Source: Spisula solida
Lineage: Eukaryota > Mollusca > Bivalvia > Venerida > Mactridae
Reading direction: 5' to 3'
DNA length: 64,000 nt
Assembly (NCBI GenBank): GCA_947247005.1
Contig: OX365950.1
Location: forward strand, 14,148,720-14,212,719
Both the position numbers and the translations under genes were made by a program. Positions 20,001 through 29,603 of this stretch are shown here, piece by piece. The stretch's first letter is position 1. Each line of letters opens with the position of its first letter. The notes under the pieces are model-generated. The model searched no databases, was not told where the DNA came from, and was given only the letters and a program-made list of their open reading frames with translations.

Positions 20001-20750
20001 CTGCTATAGAACAGCGCTATCGTCATCTATTGGAAGATTCCATACAAGATGCTATCTTTGCATCGTCACGCAACAATGAATTGACCAATGAAAATCAAGA
20101 ACTACGTCATAGTGAGTAATATTTTTTTTAATTATTGTTTTAAGTCACTTAAAATTCGTAACTGAAGTATTGTTGGGCCAAGGATCTTCAAACTTTAGGG
20201 AAGTTGATTACCATTAGTAGGTTCGATTATGAGGTCAAAGGTCAAGGTCGCCATGACCTTAAAATTACTAACTACGAGGCTGCCATTGGGACATACATGT
20301 TTTACAAAGAGGTGGGCAAGTAGTCCAGTGGCGACAGCTACTGACTGCTGATCCGAAGGTTGTGGGTTCAATCCCGCCTCCAACCAGATAAAACAGAAAT
20401 GCTTTTCAGTGTTTCTCACCTAACTAAAATTACTAACAGTCTTTCGGAGGAGATTTTAAAAACCGAGGGCAGTGTATTTTTACATCAGGCATGTAAAGAA
20501 CCAGGGACAAATCTGGAAATAGACATTCTGTATCATGCACTATTATCCAAAAACTTAAGTGATGGATATCTTCCATGGGCCTCGCCCATATGGGTTACCC
20601 GGTGGCGAGGATAAATTAAAACATATAAAAAACTTTGATACTATTTCATACCTGCTCATATTTATTTGCATTTCAGATATCAATGAGATGAAAGACATCG
20701 TTACCAAACTTGGTGGACGGTTACCGAGTTCTGCTGAGATACCAATGTAA
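1982..20750 (+). CDS. Kinesin-family motor protein, 3' part (13 exons)
   Basis: Microtubule motor of the kinesin superfamily; ATP-driven movement is inferred from the family. Joined exons are 1982-2024, 2442-2538, 3269-3406, 3904-4011, 4698-4802, 7229-7415, 7793-7816 (optional microexon), 15354-15496, 16690-16749, 17362-17565, 19373-19477, 19961-20111 and 20677-20750. They give about 478 residues in one unbroken frame. The first three encode the end of the motor: VPYRDSKLTRYLQ, then ESLGGNAITVLF and NVTTMQIAQFAKNVKNR, the conserved alpha4/alpha5-alpha6 region. The rest is charged, heptad-rich coiled coil, ending SSAEIPM-stop with no recognisable cargo domain. The P-loop and switch I are missing because the 5' exons lie outside the window. 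I cannot place it in a numbered kinesin family. Three of its exons have duplicated edges (see findings). Confidence 0.9.
2442..2538 (+). CDS. Kinesin exon (VPYRDSKLTR motif)
   Basis: Encodes IQGIQNVLMALGGPRKGSG followed by VPYRDSKLTRYLQ. VPYRDSKLTRxLQ is the most diagnostic kinesin motif downstream of switch II. The donor is CAG|gtgaat, phase 0. The GGPRKGSG stretch is an insertion relative to conventional kinesin. Confidence 0.95.
3037..3303 (+). repeat. 44-bp tandem array containing six splice acceptors
   Basis: Six units of exactly 44 bp place 'tatttccag|GAATCTCTG' acceptors at 3048, 3092, 3136, 3180, 3224 and 3268. Each unit contains the polypyrimidine tract, the AG and the first 36 bases of the kinesin exon (ESLGGNAITVLF or a degenerate form). 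Only the last copy runs on into the full exon. The last three units are nearly identical; the first three carry substitutions. Confidence 0.97.
3269..3406 (+). CDS. Kinesin exon (end of motor domain)
   Basis: 46 codons, phase 0 at both ends, donor gtaagt. It encodes ESLGGNAITVLFALLSPIEK, then AHQDNVTTMQIAQFAKNVKNR and VKLNL, matching the kinesin 'DSLGGN..T..I..ISP....ETLSTL.YA.RAKNIKN' pattern. Its 5' edge is the last unit of the 44-bp array. Confidence 0.95.
3904..4011 (+). CDS. Kinesin exon (neck / start of stalk)
   Basis: 36 codons from 'tttag' to donor gtatgt, phase 0 at both ends. It reads DETNDTIAELREDIGKLRDK onward to SREDVLKME. Heptad spacing and the position right after the motor fit a neck coil, compare 'LLREFQEEIARLK' of other N-motor kinesins. 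Confidence 0.9.
4698..4802 (+). CDS. Kinesin exon (stalk)
   Basis: 35 codons, phase 0 at both ends, donor gtacgg. It encodes DLVKDLQIAKKQTWDEKQRA, then SGRFEEERKVNLANQ. Highly charged and coil-like. Confidence 0.9.
4841..4895. repeat. (ATA/AAT)n microsatellite
   Basis: Imperfect trinucleotide run of 'ataataata' type with interspersed 'atgataata' in the intron after the 4698-4802 exon. Confidence 0.85.
4896..7156. other. Kinesin intron with transposon-derived fragments
   Basis: No exon found. Two copies of a ~110-bp phrase ('gcctctttg' ... 'ttgtttatcctcctctga') occur near 4935-5005 and 5215-5293. An 'attgaatttattaaac' / 'aagtttaataaattcaat' inverted repeat lies near 5454 and 5528. A fragment resembling the 'acctc...gagg' small-element family lies near 5738-5805. 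Open frames here look fortuitous. Confidence 0.5.
7157..7264 (+). repeat. 54-bp tandem duplication across a splice acceptor
   Basis: The block 'gtattgtatgatacatt(t/a)cag' plus the first 24 bases of the exon (GILEFVMD) occurs twice at 54-bp spacing, with acceptors at 7174 and 7228. The period is a multiple of three and contains no stop, so either acceptor leaves the frame open. The upstream one would add 18 residues. Confidence 0.95.
7229..7415 (+). CDS. Kinesin exon (coiled coil)
   Basis: Starts GILEFVMDDMKKGSKEIQEK, continues through LQKEKDNVMAAYKEKRAIVD and ends VQYSKFAEK, phase 1, with donor gtattg. It is the largest pre-gap coiled-coil exon. The start is set at 7229 because the previous exon ends in phase 0. 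The upstream duplicate acceptor at 7174 is an in-frame alternative. Confidence 0.92.
7793..7816 (+). CDS. Kinesin 24-nt microexon, basic (candidate cassette)
   Basis: Flanked by a T-rich tract with 'ttcag' and a perfect donor 'gtaagt'. It is 24 nt long and phase 1 on both sides, so it can be included or skipped without frame change. Inclusion reads FAEK-AAKTDKKKR-KTSESENK; skipping reads FAEK-G-KTSESENK. The run TDKKKRK is strongly basic. No transcript evidence is available, so inclusion is an inference from splice signals and phase. Confidence 0.6.
8404..8872 (+). repeat. Dispersed element with GACCTTGACC-like direct repeats
   Basis: Begins near 'gcggatgagataaataatta' and 'tgccccaatctttgatgggg', has 'gtctgtctgtc' and two copies of a 'aactcaagaa..cttcaaactttaca..aatagatgacc.ctattga' unit, and ends '...ggggaatacatcttttacaaacatctcttgtt'. 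The same family recurs at about 20190, 29604, 34476 and 62873. Confidence 0.8.
9446..9674. mobile_element. MITE with terminal inverted repeats (ATCGCTGG family)
   Basis: The left end 'atcgctggtttagaatgag' and the right end 'cattcttagccagcgat' are inverted copies. The interior carries 'aaagcttgtgtttccata' and 'cttgttttctcaaa'. A related copy lies at 27924-28127. It has no coding capacity and sits within a kinesin intron. Confidence 0.8.
10268..10404. repeat. 22-bp minisatellite, ~6 copies
   Basis: The unit 'gatcagcttgcgtagtgcac' plus 'tc' is repeated about six times with essentially no divergence, implying recent expansion or homogenisation. It lies within the long kinesin intron. Confidence 0.97.
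11646..12107. mobile_element. Solo-LTR-like insertion
   Basis: A 462-bp block interrupts a repeat unit whose uninterrupted form reads 'gggtcatgtggggtc'. It begins TGTTACGTAG, ends CATTACATTACA (TG...CA ends), and is flanked by TCAT on both sides (11642-11645 and 12108-12111). A 4-bp duplication plus TG...CA ends fit a solo LTR. Internal retrotransposon sequence is absent. Confidence 0.6.
13018..13670. other. Non-repeat block inside the large element
   Basis: The regular internal repeat is replaced here by unrelated sequence ('ggccgccatattggaatg', 'ccgccgccatcttggat', 'gcgcaatgcattatgggtag') before the repeat resumes near 13675. It is either another insertion or internal sequence of the element. 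I find no terminal repeats and no usable reading frame. Confidence 0.4.
13927..15353. other. Kinesin intron, no further feature recognised
   Basis: AT-rich sequence between the large element and the next exon. Frames at 15144-15383 on either strand overlap the true exon start and lack any domain signature. Confidence 0.5.
15354..15496 (+). CDS. Kinesin exon (coiled coil)
   Basis: Enters in phase 1 after 'ttttcag' and leaves in phase 0 at gtaagt. It encodes KTSESENKSLVTAIHKLKEQ and then LKQETDGLKTLKQK onward to RQQLEKE. It is phase-compatible with both the 7415 and the 7816 donors, which supports optional use of the microexon. Confidence 0.9.
16690..16749 (+). CDS. Kinesin exon (20 codons)
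   Basis: Bounded by 'attgtag' and GAG|gttggt. It encodes GAKAQMSAMKGSTEVRQKIE, phase 0 at both ends. It continues the coiled coil and lies immediately upstream of a SINE-derived block. Confidence 0.85.
16786..17010 (-). mobile_element. SINE body fragment (same family as 59160-59490)
   Basis: Shares 'ggccaatgacctc.g..tt.gagg.aagagac', 'ctagctctttc.taa.agact', a 'cgata.acg' block and 'accaa...catctctagtt.g' in the same order with the block at 59200-59390. The tRNA-like head present there is missing here, so this is a truncated copy. Confidence 0.65.
17362..17565 (+). CDS. Kinesin exon (coiled coil, 68 codons)
   Basis: 'acccag' acceptor and donor CAG|gtagtt, phase 0 at both ends. It encodes LEERHKLEESNKSLVLEELE, then RTRLDIDAERAEIQMRAAEG and ends SVVTLQ. 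Long uninterrupted heptads. Confidence 0.93.
17809..18730 (+). mobile_element. TACCCCCAG-ended element with internal tandem repeats
   Basis: Left end 'tatacccccagata' and right end 'ttctgggggtatt' are inverted. Between them lie the GGGTT array (17862-18044) and four ~150-bp units at roughly 18098, 18283, 18434 and 18591. Those units carry 'ctgcaaccattggtcggatt', 'actttgcatga' and 'taaggtagttatgg'. A diverged relative of the unit occurs near 4395-4470. Non-coding. Confidence 0.75.
17862..18044 (+). repeat. (GGGTT)n pentanucleotide array, ~35 copies
   Basis: An almost perfect run of GGGTT, then degenerate 'ggttggtcggttggtctg'. Every unit provides a G-triplet on the plus strand, so it could form G-quadruplexes. 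Reading frames through it give monotonous WVGLG or NPTQP repeats and are not genes. It is not the metazoan telomere unit TTAGGG. Confidence 0.98.
18829..18913 (-). mobile_element. tRNA-derived SINE head
   Basis: On the minus strand 'ggatagctcagttgggagag' resembles a tRNA box A and 'gggtttgagtc' a box B, spaced as in a tRNA. The arms do not close into a convincing cloverleaf and the acceptor stem is absent, so I call it a SINE promoter region and not a tRNA gene. Confidence 0.6.
19373..19477 (+). CDS. Kinesin exon (35 codons)
   Basis: 'attacag' acceptor, donor CAG|gtacat, phase 0 at both ends. It encodes LQCLQQEKARLARELEEIHR, then LHKEEMELQQLQHYQ. Its 3' edge plus donor is copied twice more downstream. 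Confidence 0.93.
19454..19870 (+). repeat. Triplicated exon 3' edge with donor site
   Basis: 'caacaactacagcattatca' followed by ggtacattgtct occurs at about 19458, 19552 and 19816. The first is the true exon end. The units are about 94 bp and include intron sequence ('aaccctttaatcca', 'taatctagg'). The second unit is interrupted by the MITE at 19612-19790. Confidence 0.93.
19612..19790. mobile_element. MITE (CAGTCAGATCTCG termini)
   Basis: The ends 'cagtcagatctcg' and 'cgagatctgactg' are inverted. The interior has 'ttataacgacat' and 'tataccgacat' repeats. It is inserted in the second exon-edge unit, so it is younger than that duplication. Confidence 0.85.
19961..20111 (+). CDS. Kinesin exon (50 codons)
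   Basis: 'gtttcag' acceptor, donor gtgagt, phase 1 out. It encodes TFRNYREMFEEQKSAIEQRY, then RHLLEDSIQDAIFASSRNNE and ends NQELRH. Confidence 0.93.
20190..20310. repeat. Fragment of the GACCTTGACC element family
   Basis: Contains 'aggatcttcaaacttta', 'gaggtcaaaggtcaaggtcg' and 'gggacatacatgttttacaaa', as in the element at 8404-8872. It is directly followed by a SINE. Confidence 0.7.
20311..20614 (+). mobile_element. tRNA-derived SINE
   Basis: The head has 'gggcaagtagtccagtgg' (box A-like) and 'ggttcaatccc' (box B, 20364-20374). A non-tRNA body follows, with 'gtaaagaaccagggacaaa' and 'tgggttacccggtggcgagg'. The copy lies in the last kinesin intron and is not an exon. Confidence 0.75.
20677..20750 (+). 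CDS. Kinesin terminal coding exon
   Basis: 'tttcag' acceptor, phase 1 in. It encodes NINEMKDIVTKLGGRLPSSA then EIPM and TAA at 20748-20750. No AATAAA is seen close by, so the 3' UTR may be long. Confidence 0.92.
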
Positions 20751-21790
20751 TTATGAGGGACTAAAGTATTAAGGCATTTATGCAGGAACCAAGGCGATTG
20801 GCTGTGTATTTATCAATTTCGAATATGTGACACTGTCTGAAAATTAATATATTTGCTGACTGATACAAAATGATATTTACTTGATTTACTTTTGATATAA
20901 CTGGAGAGGTTTTTGTACAAATCCTGGAAAGGGTGACCTTCTGCAGATGTTTGCTAACTAATACATTTGTATGCATTTAGTGTGTGTCAATTTATACAGA
21001 ATGCAGGGCATTGCTAATACTATTAACCTTCTTCGTGTGTGCAAGAAAATTTCACCCTATGCTCCATCGAGAAGGTCTTTAATACATCATCCCATTCTGT
21101 GATATTTATGCAGATGCATTTATGGGTGTCAATCATCAAGTATGTTTACAATTACATAAAGATTGTGAAACTGAGCAGTTGAGTTCTATATTTCCCTATT
21201 GAAAACCAGTGAAGTTGCAAATTACATTTAATACTCAAAACCTTCAATATTCTTGCCATGGTGCACAGCTGCTATGTATTTTATTCAGGATTGTTTTTAT
21301 GATGCTGCAATAGTTATAATTACTCATGTGTTAAGCAAATCTTCTGCATTTATTATAGTGAATATAACTACACGTGTAATAAGCATTTACTTCTGCGTTT
21401 ATTATAGTAACTGACACTTTCAAATTTAGACATGGGTTTACCCTTTCATGTTCTGTAATCCACAAATTTACGACCCCACAAAAATGCATTTTTATCAATT
21501 TAATACCCATGAAATGTGATTTTACAGTATTCATGTATGATGTGACATTATTGATCTAACACTCTTTATTTTTCACATGTTTTCATTACCAGTACTATAC
21601 CTTAATTATGGTGTGACTTCTAACATCACAAGCCATTTTGGGGGACAGAAAAGCATGGAATGTTAATGAATGCCGGCCCAATGTTATCACACTATATTTA
21701 ATTATATTGTTTTTTTTCAATACTACATGTCCCCATAATTTATTTTTGACTCTGTGATATTTCAGTATTAAAGGGGAGATATTTTGTCTA
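20751..21790. other. Kinesin 3' UTR / intergenic
   Basis: No gene seen. 'attataataagcatttac'-type phrases occur twice near 21350-21410. An ATTAAA at about 21768 is the nearest weak polyadenylation candidate. Confidence 0.4.
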
Positions 21791-23280
21791 TTTTTAGCTC
21801 CACTATTCGTAGAATAAGGGGAGCTATTGCAGTCACCCAAGTGTCGGTGTAATGCTTATGTTAAAGTTGAGGTACAGGTTTTTTAACCTATTATACTTTC
21901 AAAGTCCTTTGAGATATTGCTTTCATACTTTGCATACTTGTTTGCCATCATGACCCGACCCAAATGCAGGAGTAAGTTACTCTAAGAGGAATTTTGTTGA
22001 AATTATGCCCCTTTTTAGCTCATCTGATTTTTAAAAAAAAGATGAGTTATTGTCATCACTTGATCGCCGTCGGCGTTGCTTGGTTTAGTTTTGTGTTAAG
22101 GTAAATTTTTTTCATAAACTATCAAAGCTATTGCTTTGAAACTTGCAACACTTGTTCACCATCAATACCTGAGCCTGTAAAGCAAGACCCATAACTCTGA
22201 TTTGCATTTTGTATGAATTATTGCCCCTTTTTGGACTTAGAAAGTAAAATGCCTTGGTTAAGTTTTGCGTTTAGGTCCACTTTTCTCCTAAACTATCAGA
22301 GTTATTGCTATGAAACTTTCAACACTTGTTCACCATCAACACCTGACCATGTCAAGCAAGAACTATAACTCTGATCTGCATTTTGCCTGAGTTATTACCC
22401 CTTATTGGACTTAGAAAGTTCCTTGGTTAAGTTTTGTGTTGAGGGTCACCTTTCTCATACATTATGTGGGCTATTGCTTTGAAACTTTTAACACTTATTC
22501 ACAATCAATACCTGACCATGTCAAGCCTGACCCATAACTCTGATCAGCATTTAGCAAGAGTTATTGCCCCTTTTTTACCATCAATACCTCACTTTTTTAA
22601 GCAAGACTCATAACACTGCCCTACTTTATGCAAGGGTAATGGGCCTTTTTTACAGTGACAATGATCAGATGAGCGTCTGCACCAGCAAGGCGGTGCTCTT
22701 GTTTCTTCTTGGTCGAATGGTGAAAATGTTAAAGTTTATGTACAGGGTTTTTAACCTCTAATATCGTCAAAGCGCATTGATATATTGATTTGATACCTTG
22801 CATACTTGTTCAACCCATACACAGGGGTAGGTAACTCTATCAAGCATTTTGGTGAAAATGAAATGATGCCCCTCTTTGGACTTGGAAATGCAAATGTTAA
22901 AGTTTAGATACAGGTTTTTTAACCTCTAATATCTTCAAAGTGCATCGATATATTGATTTGATACTTTGCATACTTGTTCACCATCATGGCCTTATTCCCT
23001 ACACGGGAGAAGATATCTGTTTAGCATTTTGTTGAAATTATGCCCCCTTTTGGACTTAGAAATGCTTATTTGTTCACAATCATAACCTATAGGACCTACA
23101 CATGAGTAGGTAACTGTCCTGCATGTTGTCCAAATTACTTAGAAGCCCCAACCTCTACACAGCAGAGAGTAATTCTGCAGATGTGAAGCATTTTGTTTTG
23201 AATATGTAATGATTTTAATATCCTAGTATGGCACTGCGAATAGTGAAGCGCGCTGTTCGTGGACAGCTCTTGTTATAGAG
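21791..23280 (+). mobile_element. Nested AGCTCCACT / AGCTCATCTG element pair
   Basis: The outer element starts 'agctccactattcgtag' and ends 'cactgcgaatagtgaagcg' with 'ctcttgtt'. The inner one (about 22015-22703) starts 'agctcatctgatttttaaa' and ends 'gatcagatgagcgtctgcac' and 'ctcttgttt'. Both contain degenerate internal direct repeats ('attgctttgaaactt...acacttgttcaccatca'). Non-coding. Confidence 0.75.
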
Positions 23281-25815
23281 AACATTAGAATGTGTGTTGT
23301 TATTTTAAATCCGTCCAAGATAAAATCATTTCACAATTAAATGTTTTGCTACATGTTATGCTGTTGTTACTACAATAATATCTAAATTGCATTTGTTTGA
23401 CAATTATTATTTCCTACTGAATGATTATATCACATATTAAATTTCGTCCTTTTAAGCACCTGTTCAATTGTTTATGCAGTAGCAGTCTTGTGGGTGTTAT
23501 TCATTAGGTTTTTTGCATATTGTTAGTTGAATATTATAATAAATAACACTTCTTTTGTAGCAGGTGAATTTTACGACTGGTTAAAAAAACCAAGTCGGAG
23601 ACAGATATTCGCCTAAGAAGAATCAGATTGCAAGTAGCAGTTTGTAAGTGCTTTGTTAGATCATAAGCTGCATCACAAGGCACATGTATGAACTTATTTT
23701 CACGAATAAGGTCATGTTGACCAACTGAAGAAAGAAATATTTTTCCCATAATAAAGAGTAGTTTTCAGAAACGTTATTCTTGTTTTCTCAAAATAGTTTT
23801 TTTTTTGCATCTGCGACCTTTTTCTTCTTAGGCAACATGCTACTATCATTGAAAATAATTTTTTCTCATTCTGATGTCTAAGAAAAAGGACAATTTTGAT
23901 AGCAGATGGTGACGGTATCATATTATGTAATAACAAAAAATTATTTTACGTAATGGCATGACATTTACTGTCATTATGACATGTTCTAATCAATGTGATT
24001 GTCTGTGTTATGTCAAAAAGTGGTGTATGTCTTACATTCTCAATGACTTATCTTTACTTGCGTCAAGGACATTTGTGTTAAGGAAAATCTATGTCATGTA
24101 ACATGTGGTATGCCTATGCTGTGGTATTGTATGCTACGTAATGTTAATCCTCTTTGCACTGAGCTATATATCAAGGTTCTGACAGTCAGGGAAAAGTCAG
24201 GAAAAAACATAATCTTAGTCTTAGTCAGGAAAATCTGGAAATTGAGCAAAAATCAGGGAAAAGTCAGGGAATTCTTCATTAAAGCTCTTGATAAGTGTCA
24301 TTTCCTATGAAGAAAATACCAAAGACTGAAAACAATTCTCGCTCGCTATGCTCGCTCGGTATAATTTTAAATTACATTAACTTTAAGTCAATCAACAGCC
24401 CTAAAACTGCTACCTAAATATTTCTGGTTTCATTTTAAGCAAATGTAGCCTCCTTTTCTCTATTTGTATTGCCATATTTTGCTCTAACAAAAATGCCCGA
24501 TTGCTCAAAAAAGTCAGGGAAAACTGCTGTGTGGTCAGGGAAATATCAGGGAATTTTGTCAAAGAATATTTGTTGGAACCATGCATATAATCTATATATT
24601 TTTCAGGCGATGGTGATGGTTAAAGTTCTTTGTCCATTTCTGTATGTTCTAGATAGATGGGAATATCATTTTTGGGCCCCGTATCGATAGATCGGGAGGC
24701 ATATAGTAATCGGCCTGTCTGTTTGTCTGTGCGAGGTAAACCGAAATTGTCCATTTCTTCTTACATCAATATGGCTCACTACAACTCTTTCATACTTGCA
24801 TAGATGTTGTATTTGAACACTATCCACACACCTGTATCACATGACATTATTTTGACATTCACATTGTTAAATTTTGGACTTGGACTTATTAAGAGCCAAA
24901 TTCTTGGTTAACCCAAATTGACCGTTTCGTCTTACATAATATGTCCATCAACACTTTACTTTTAGCATAAACGTCTCATATTGTCAAAGCCATACAATAC
25001 TGCCCTGCATTTTAACAGCATTATGGCCCCTGATTGACTTAGCTTTTTCATGGACAAGGCTTCCATGGGGGCATAAGTGTTTATTGAACCCTTGTTTAGT
25101 GTTGAGGTTTAAATATATGGATGCACTTCCATGTAATTTCTATTCCACTAAAAAATAAATTAACAAAACATTATTGCAATTAGTATTACATTTACTTATT
25201 ATTTTGATTAAGCAATTAGTATTATAATGTTATTATTTTGATTAGGTTCATGAATCATGGTGTAACTCTGTCACGATAAATTGTAGTATGAACAGTGCCA
25301 ATATTTTTGTTACGGATTAAAATCATGGATCGGCCCGGTCTTAACATTTGCAAAATGAGGTATTCAAACATTCGACGCAGATATAAATTTTGCATTCTCC
25401 TAAATAGTCTGAATAGATCAATATAGCGGATTTTATGTGGGTTTTTTTATATCGCAATTTATGGCGCTAGAGTTATAGCTGTATGGACAAATTACTCATT
25501 CATTGTAGTATTTATAATATTTATTATTTTATCTTAATTAACAGTTATATTTAATCGATTAAATGCAACATATCCAGAAATCTTTTGTAAATAATCAAGT
25601 ATATTTGTCTTTGGTGCTGGCACCATGTCTTGTTTTCCTTGAATTGCAATGTGCATTTATTTGTTTATATGAATATACATGTATTTTGATTTTTGTTTAT
25701 TTTATTTTTGAATAAAAGATGTTCTGTTGTATTCATGGATTTTATGAACATTATAATGTTGTGTTACTTTTGAAGTATTTTGATTTGTTGAATTCAAACA
25801 TCCATGTTCATCGAT
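23281..25815. other. Intergenic, short dispersed repeats only
   Basis: Contains 'gtcagggaaa'-rich repeat phrases near 24180-24290 and 24505-24560, and a MITE-like block near 23570-23830. No exon with a recognisable domain was found. Confidence 0.45.
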
Positions 25816-25930
25816 TGTACTGTACAATCTCTGTAGATAACATCCTCTGGGAGCTGCTAATATTGGCTGTTGTTATAAAGAGGTTGTTGCTCTAGTGCAG
25901 AGGGCCGCTCTCGAGAGGTTGTACTGTGTT
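25816..25930. mobile_element. Short MITE (TGTACTGTACAA family)
   Basis: The ends 'gtacaatctctgtag' and 'gagaggttgtactg' are inverted and match the family of the copy at 31650-31828. Confidence 0.6.
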
Positions 25931-26436
25931 AAGGTTTAATTTGTATTTGATATACATTTCTTCATGTTCTTTACTTAATTGATGGTTGTTAAACTATAAA
26001 CTAATACACTAGAGAGATAATTTTATTTTAATAGTTTTCGAATAATAAAAAGTGTAGACATCTACATGTTTTTGTTTGTTTATTAGTTCCCCACAGGGCA
26101 CTGTAATGGGAAGAAATCTAGTTTAACAGACACAGGAGCTTGAGCTGCTAATGGTCTGCTATTATGTACATATACAGGCCTAGACACTAAATAGTTTGGA
26201 CACTGGTCCGACAGGGCAAAAGCGCCCAATTTGTAAATAGAACAGTTACTGATCCTCCAGAATGTTAGTGTCGAGCTCTGCGTATATTGGCATTATGCCA
26301 GACTAAAATTACCACTCTACCTTATAGTATGTTGAAGTTGTTTATCATAGACTTTCACATGAATCCATCGGACAATGTGATTGTGATTTACCAATAGAAT
26401 GGATTAAAAGGTGATTAACATCTGGTGTATGTCATG

Positions 26437-26892
26437 GCAGCAGCGATAGCTCAGTGCTTATGCATTTGGGCTGCCAATCTAGAGGTTGTTGGTTCAATCC
26501 CAGGCATGGTTACTGGTCTTTTCAGATATTCTATTTATAGTATTTCCCGCTGTATCTGACCGTGTGGACTGCAAAGTATCTGGGTAAAGGTGCCAGGAAG
26601 CTGTGTATTATTGCTATACATCAAGCACCTTAAAGAACCAGGCTGTCTATTCGAAATAAGAGCTAGGCACACTTCTGCAACGCGCCGGCCATGCCTGTAT
26701 ATAATTTCTCTCTCTCCCATCAGGGGCTTTCTCTCAGTCTGTCCCTTTGGTCAGATCATGCTGTATCTGTACTGGTAGAGGATGCACCTGCGCATTTGTG
26801 GCTGCAACACTATATTATGTAAAGCACCTTTGACCATTATCATCACAGTGTTCGCACGAAAAGGGTGCTATACAAATCTGGTATATTTATAG
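26437..26892 (+). mobile_element. Full-length-looking tRNA-derived SINE
   Basis: tRNA-like head 'gcgatagctcagtgctta' with box B 'ggttcaatccc' (26491-26501). A ~350-bp body follows, with 'ccttaaagaaccaggctgtc' and 'gcgccggccatgcctgta'. The 3' end is 'gtgctatacaaatctggtat'. The two overlapping 60-codon frames inside it are chance. Confidence 0.8.
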
Positions 26893-29603
26893 GCTTTCAC
26901 ACATATCCGTTGATCCATGTGATTATGATTTACCATCAGAATGGATTTAAAGGTAAATGATTGACAACCCGTGTAATGTTGATTGCCTGACATTGTTAAG
27001 TTGAAGGAAAACCTATATATGTCTCATTTATTTCTATAGGCAAATGTGAAGCAACTCTTGCCAACAGGCCTTCGTAATGTTCAAAGGTCAATCCGTCTCC
27101 ATTGGTCAAGGGAAATACTCTTTCTTCACTTATATTTCATGGTCATAGGGAAAGAACTCTTCCTTGTTAATTTCTAAGTCCGGGGAAAATAACTCCAGAC
27201 AACAGGCATTTAATGGTTACTTTAGTGGAAACTTTTCATTATTAATTTCTTAAGTAAATGGGAAATAACTTGTATTAGTCATTAATTTCTAATGGTCAAG
27301 GGGAAGCAACTCTTTGTAATCTTTACTTTCTATCTTTGAAATTTATTTGTTATGCTCTAGGGGAAACAACACTGTTTAAATATGACTCTGTGTGGTGAAG
27401 ATACCGGTAGTTGTTTCCTTTTAACCATCGAAAATGCTGGTAGGTGATTGCTTTTTCCTTGATCTTTAAGAAAAAAAGAGGAAGATAAAAACTGTTAAAG
27501 AAACTGTTTGCCATTGTCCATTCAAGATTGTTGTCGTTTGTTGCTTGTTATATACTAAGTTAAACGTTACATTATGTCATATCCCATATGGGCTTTGACT
27601 ACAAATAAAACTTACGTTTAAAAACTTACGACACAGAGTTATTTGCCCTTGACCTTAAGAAATATATGATGAACATATAAGCTATGTGACAGTAATCTGC
27701 CAAACCAATAACCATTAGTCATCTTCAGACCTGTGAATGTTTGAAGGAAAAACTGCAAAAACTGTAGCAGTTGCGTCCACAAAAAAGCGTTCATGGACAG
27801 ACAGACAAGCTGAATCTAATATACCCCCTTAGAACTTTTGCAGATGTATAAATAATCAAGTTAATTGTTTGATACACACACTTAGACTTATAGAGAGTTC
27901 CTGGTATACAAAAGCTTGTGTATATCACTGGCTTAGAATGAGCAGTTCATAAGTGCTACTTACGACCTTATAAGACTTATGCATATTTGTAATTCGGTCA
28001 TGTTGATAAACCTAAGTTTAAAAAGCTTGTTTTTCCATAAATAAAGAGTAATTTTCTGACAGTTTTTTCTTGTTTTCTCAAAATATCAATTTTGTACTTA
28101 AGACCTTCTCATTCTAAGCCAGCAATGTGTACATACCAAATGAGATTCAATTTGCTAATGTGTGACTCACTGTTCTGCGAAAACCTATAAGCTTTAATTT
28201 TGTTATGGTCAGTCTGTATGTAACTGTGAATTAAGCGACCTTATGTACGTGCCCTGCACATGTATATTATTGATATAAATTGTACCTGGAAGTCATTGGG
28301 GGAAGTGGTAAACTTATCTGCACAATAATTATGCAAGCAGCAAATTACAGATTGTAAAAGTCTAACTCATCGGACAGTTGAACTAAAACAAAACATTCAA
28401 GTAGTGTTAAAAAAAAATTATTAATACATATGTATGACATAACATAAACACAGATAAAGATAAATATCAACAACAACACACGTTGAAATTAATCAAACTT
28501 GTATTTTAAATGTTTCAGCATTATACTTTGCCTTCATCAGGAAATACAATTATATTAATGAAAACAACGGACGTGACGTCATGCACAATACATAAACATG
28601 TATAACATAAACACAAAATTGAAAGACAAAGTTTAACAAAGAACCTAATGTGAGGCACTCTAATACATAGACCCGTAATTATTCTGTAATAAACAAAATA
28701 AATGTTTGCTTCCAGTATACCAATCTAACCTGAAAATTTGTTGCGGTCCTAAATGTTTGATTGCATCAATTGGAAATTTTATATACTTTTTGATGGGTAG
28801 TTTTTCTTTATAAAAATAATTAGGATTCAAAAATTTCCAGCCTACCTACCCAAGTTTTGGTCATGTTACCTGTTTAATACCGGAAACTAACATTTTTAGG
28901 CCTAACGTTACATAACAAAACAGTAAACAGTCCAAGATGTGTTTAAAGATCACATCAACGTTCTCATGGAAAGAGCACACATTCATATACTAGTTTCAAA
29001 TAAAAACAACTGTATAAATGTGCACTATACAGGGGTGTCAATATTCCTGATTAATCCAGAAATCTGGATTTATCAACCCTGAAAGAAATATCATTTCGGA
29101 CCAAAATACAAAGTTATTTGAAGAAAATAACTCAAGAAATGGCAAAGTTCTGGTCAATTTAGCCTCCTCTAAAAGATTTTTCAATAAAAACTGAGTTAAA
29201 ATGAGAACAATGTGATTGAAGGCCTCTTTGTTTGGCAAGAATATTCGGTCACATATGATTTGCAGGTTTTTTAATTTGGCTCTGTTGACATCCTTGATTA
29301 TATCAAATTTAATGCCAGGAGTTCTGCCAAAACCGGTACATTAATTAATGTGCATAAGAACCTCTATTCAGCTCACTAGTGTCTCGTCACTTCTCAGTTT
29401 CTGTCAGAAACATAACCCTCGGACAGAACTGAGATGTTATGTTGATCGATTTTCAAAACTGAGAATCATGATGTGTCAGGATTGCTACCTGAAGACTAGT
29501 ACTGTATGTATGTTTGTTTGTTTGCTACATGGTACAATTTAGCTCAAATTCATAACCTGTTTGTGTACTGCTAATGAATTATGTAAAACCAGCAATTATA
29601 TCA
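26893..29603. other. Intergenic with a MITE at 27924-28127
   Basis: Apart from the MITE, repeated short phrases of 'gg.aa.aactctt...cttaatttct' type run through 27040-27400. A truncated 'gacagacagac...ataccccctta' element end lies near 27795-27835. No gene seen. Confidence 0.45.
27924..28127. mobile_element. MITE (ATCGCTGG family, second copy)
   Basis: Ends 'atcactggcttagaatgag' and 'ctcattctaagccagcaat' are inverted. Internal 'aaaaagcttgtttttccata' is shared with 9446-9674. Confidence 0.8.
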
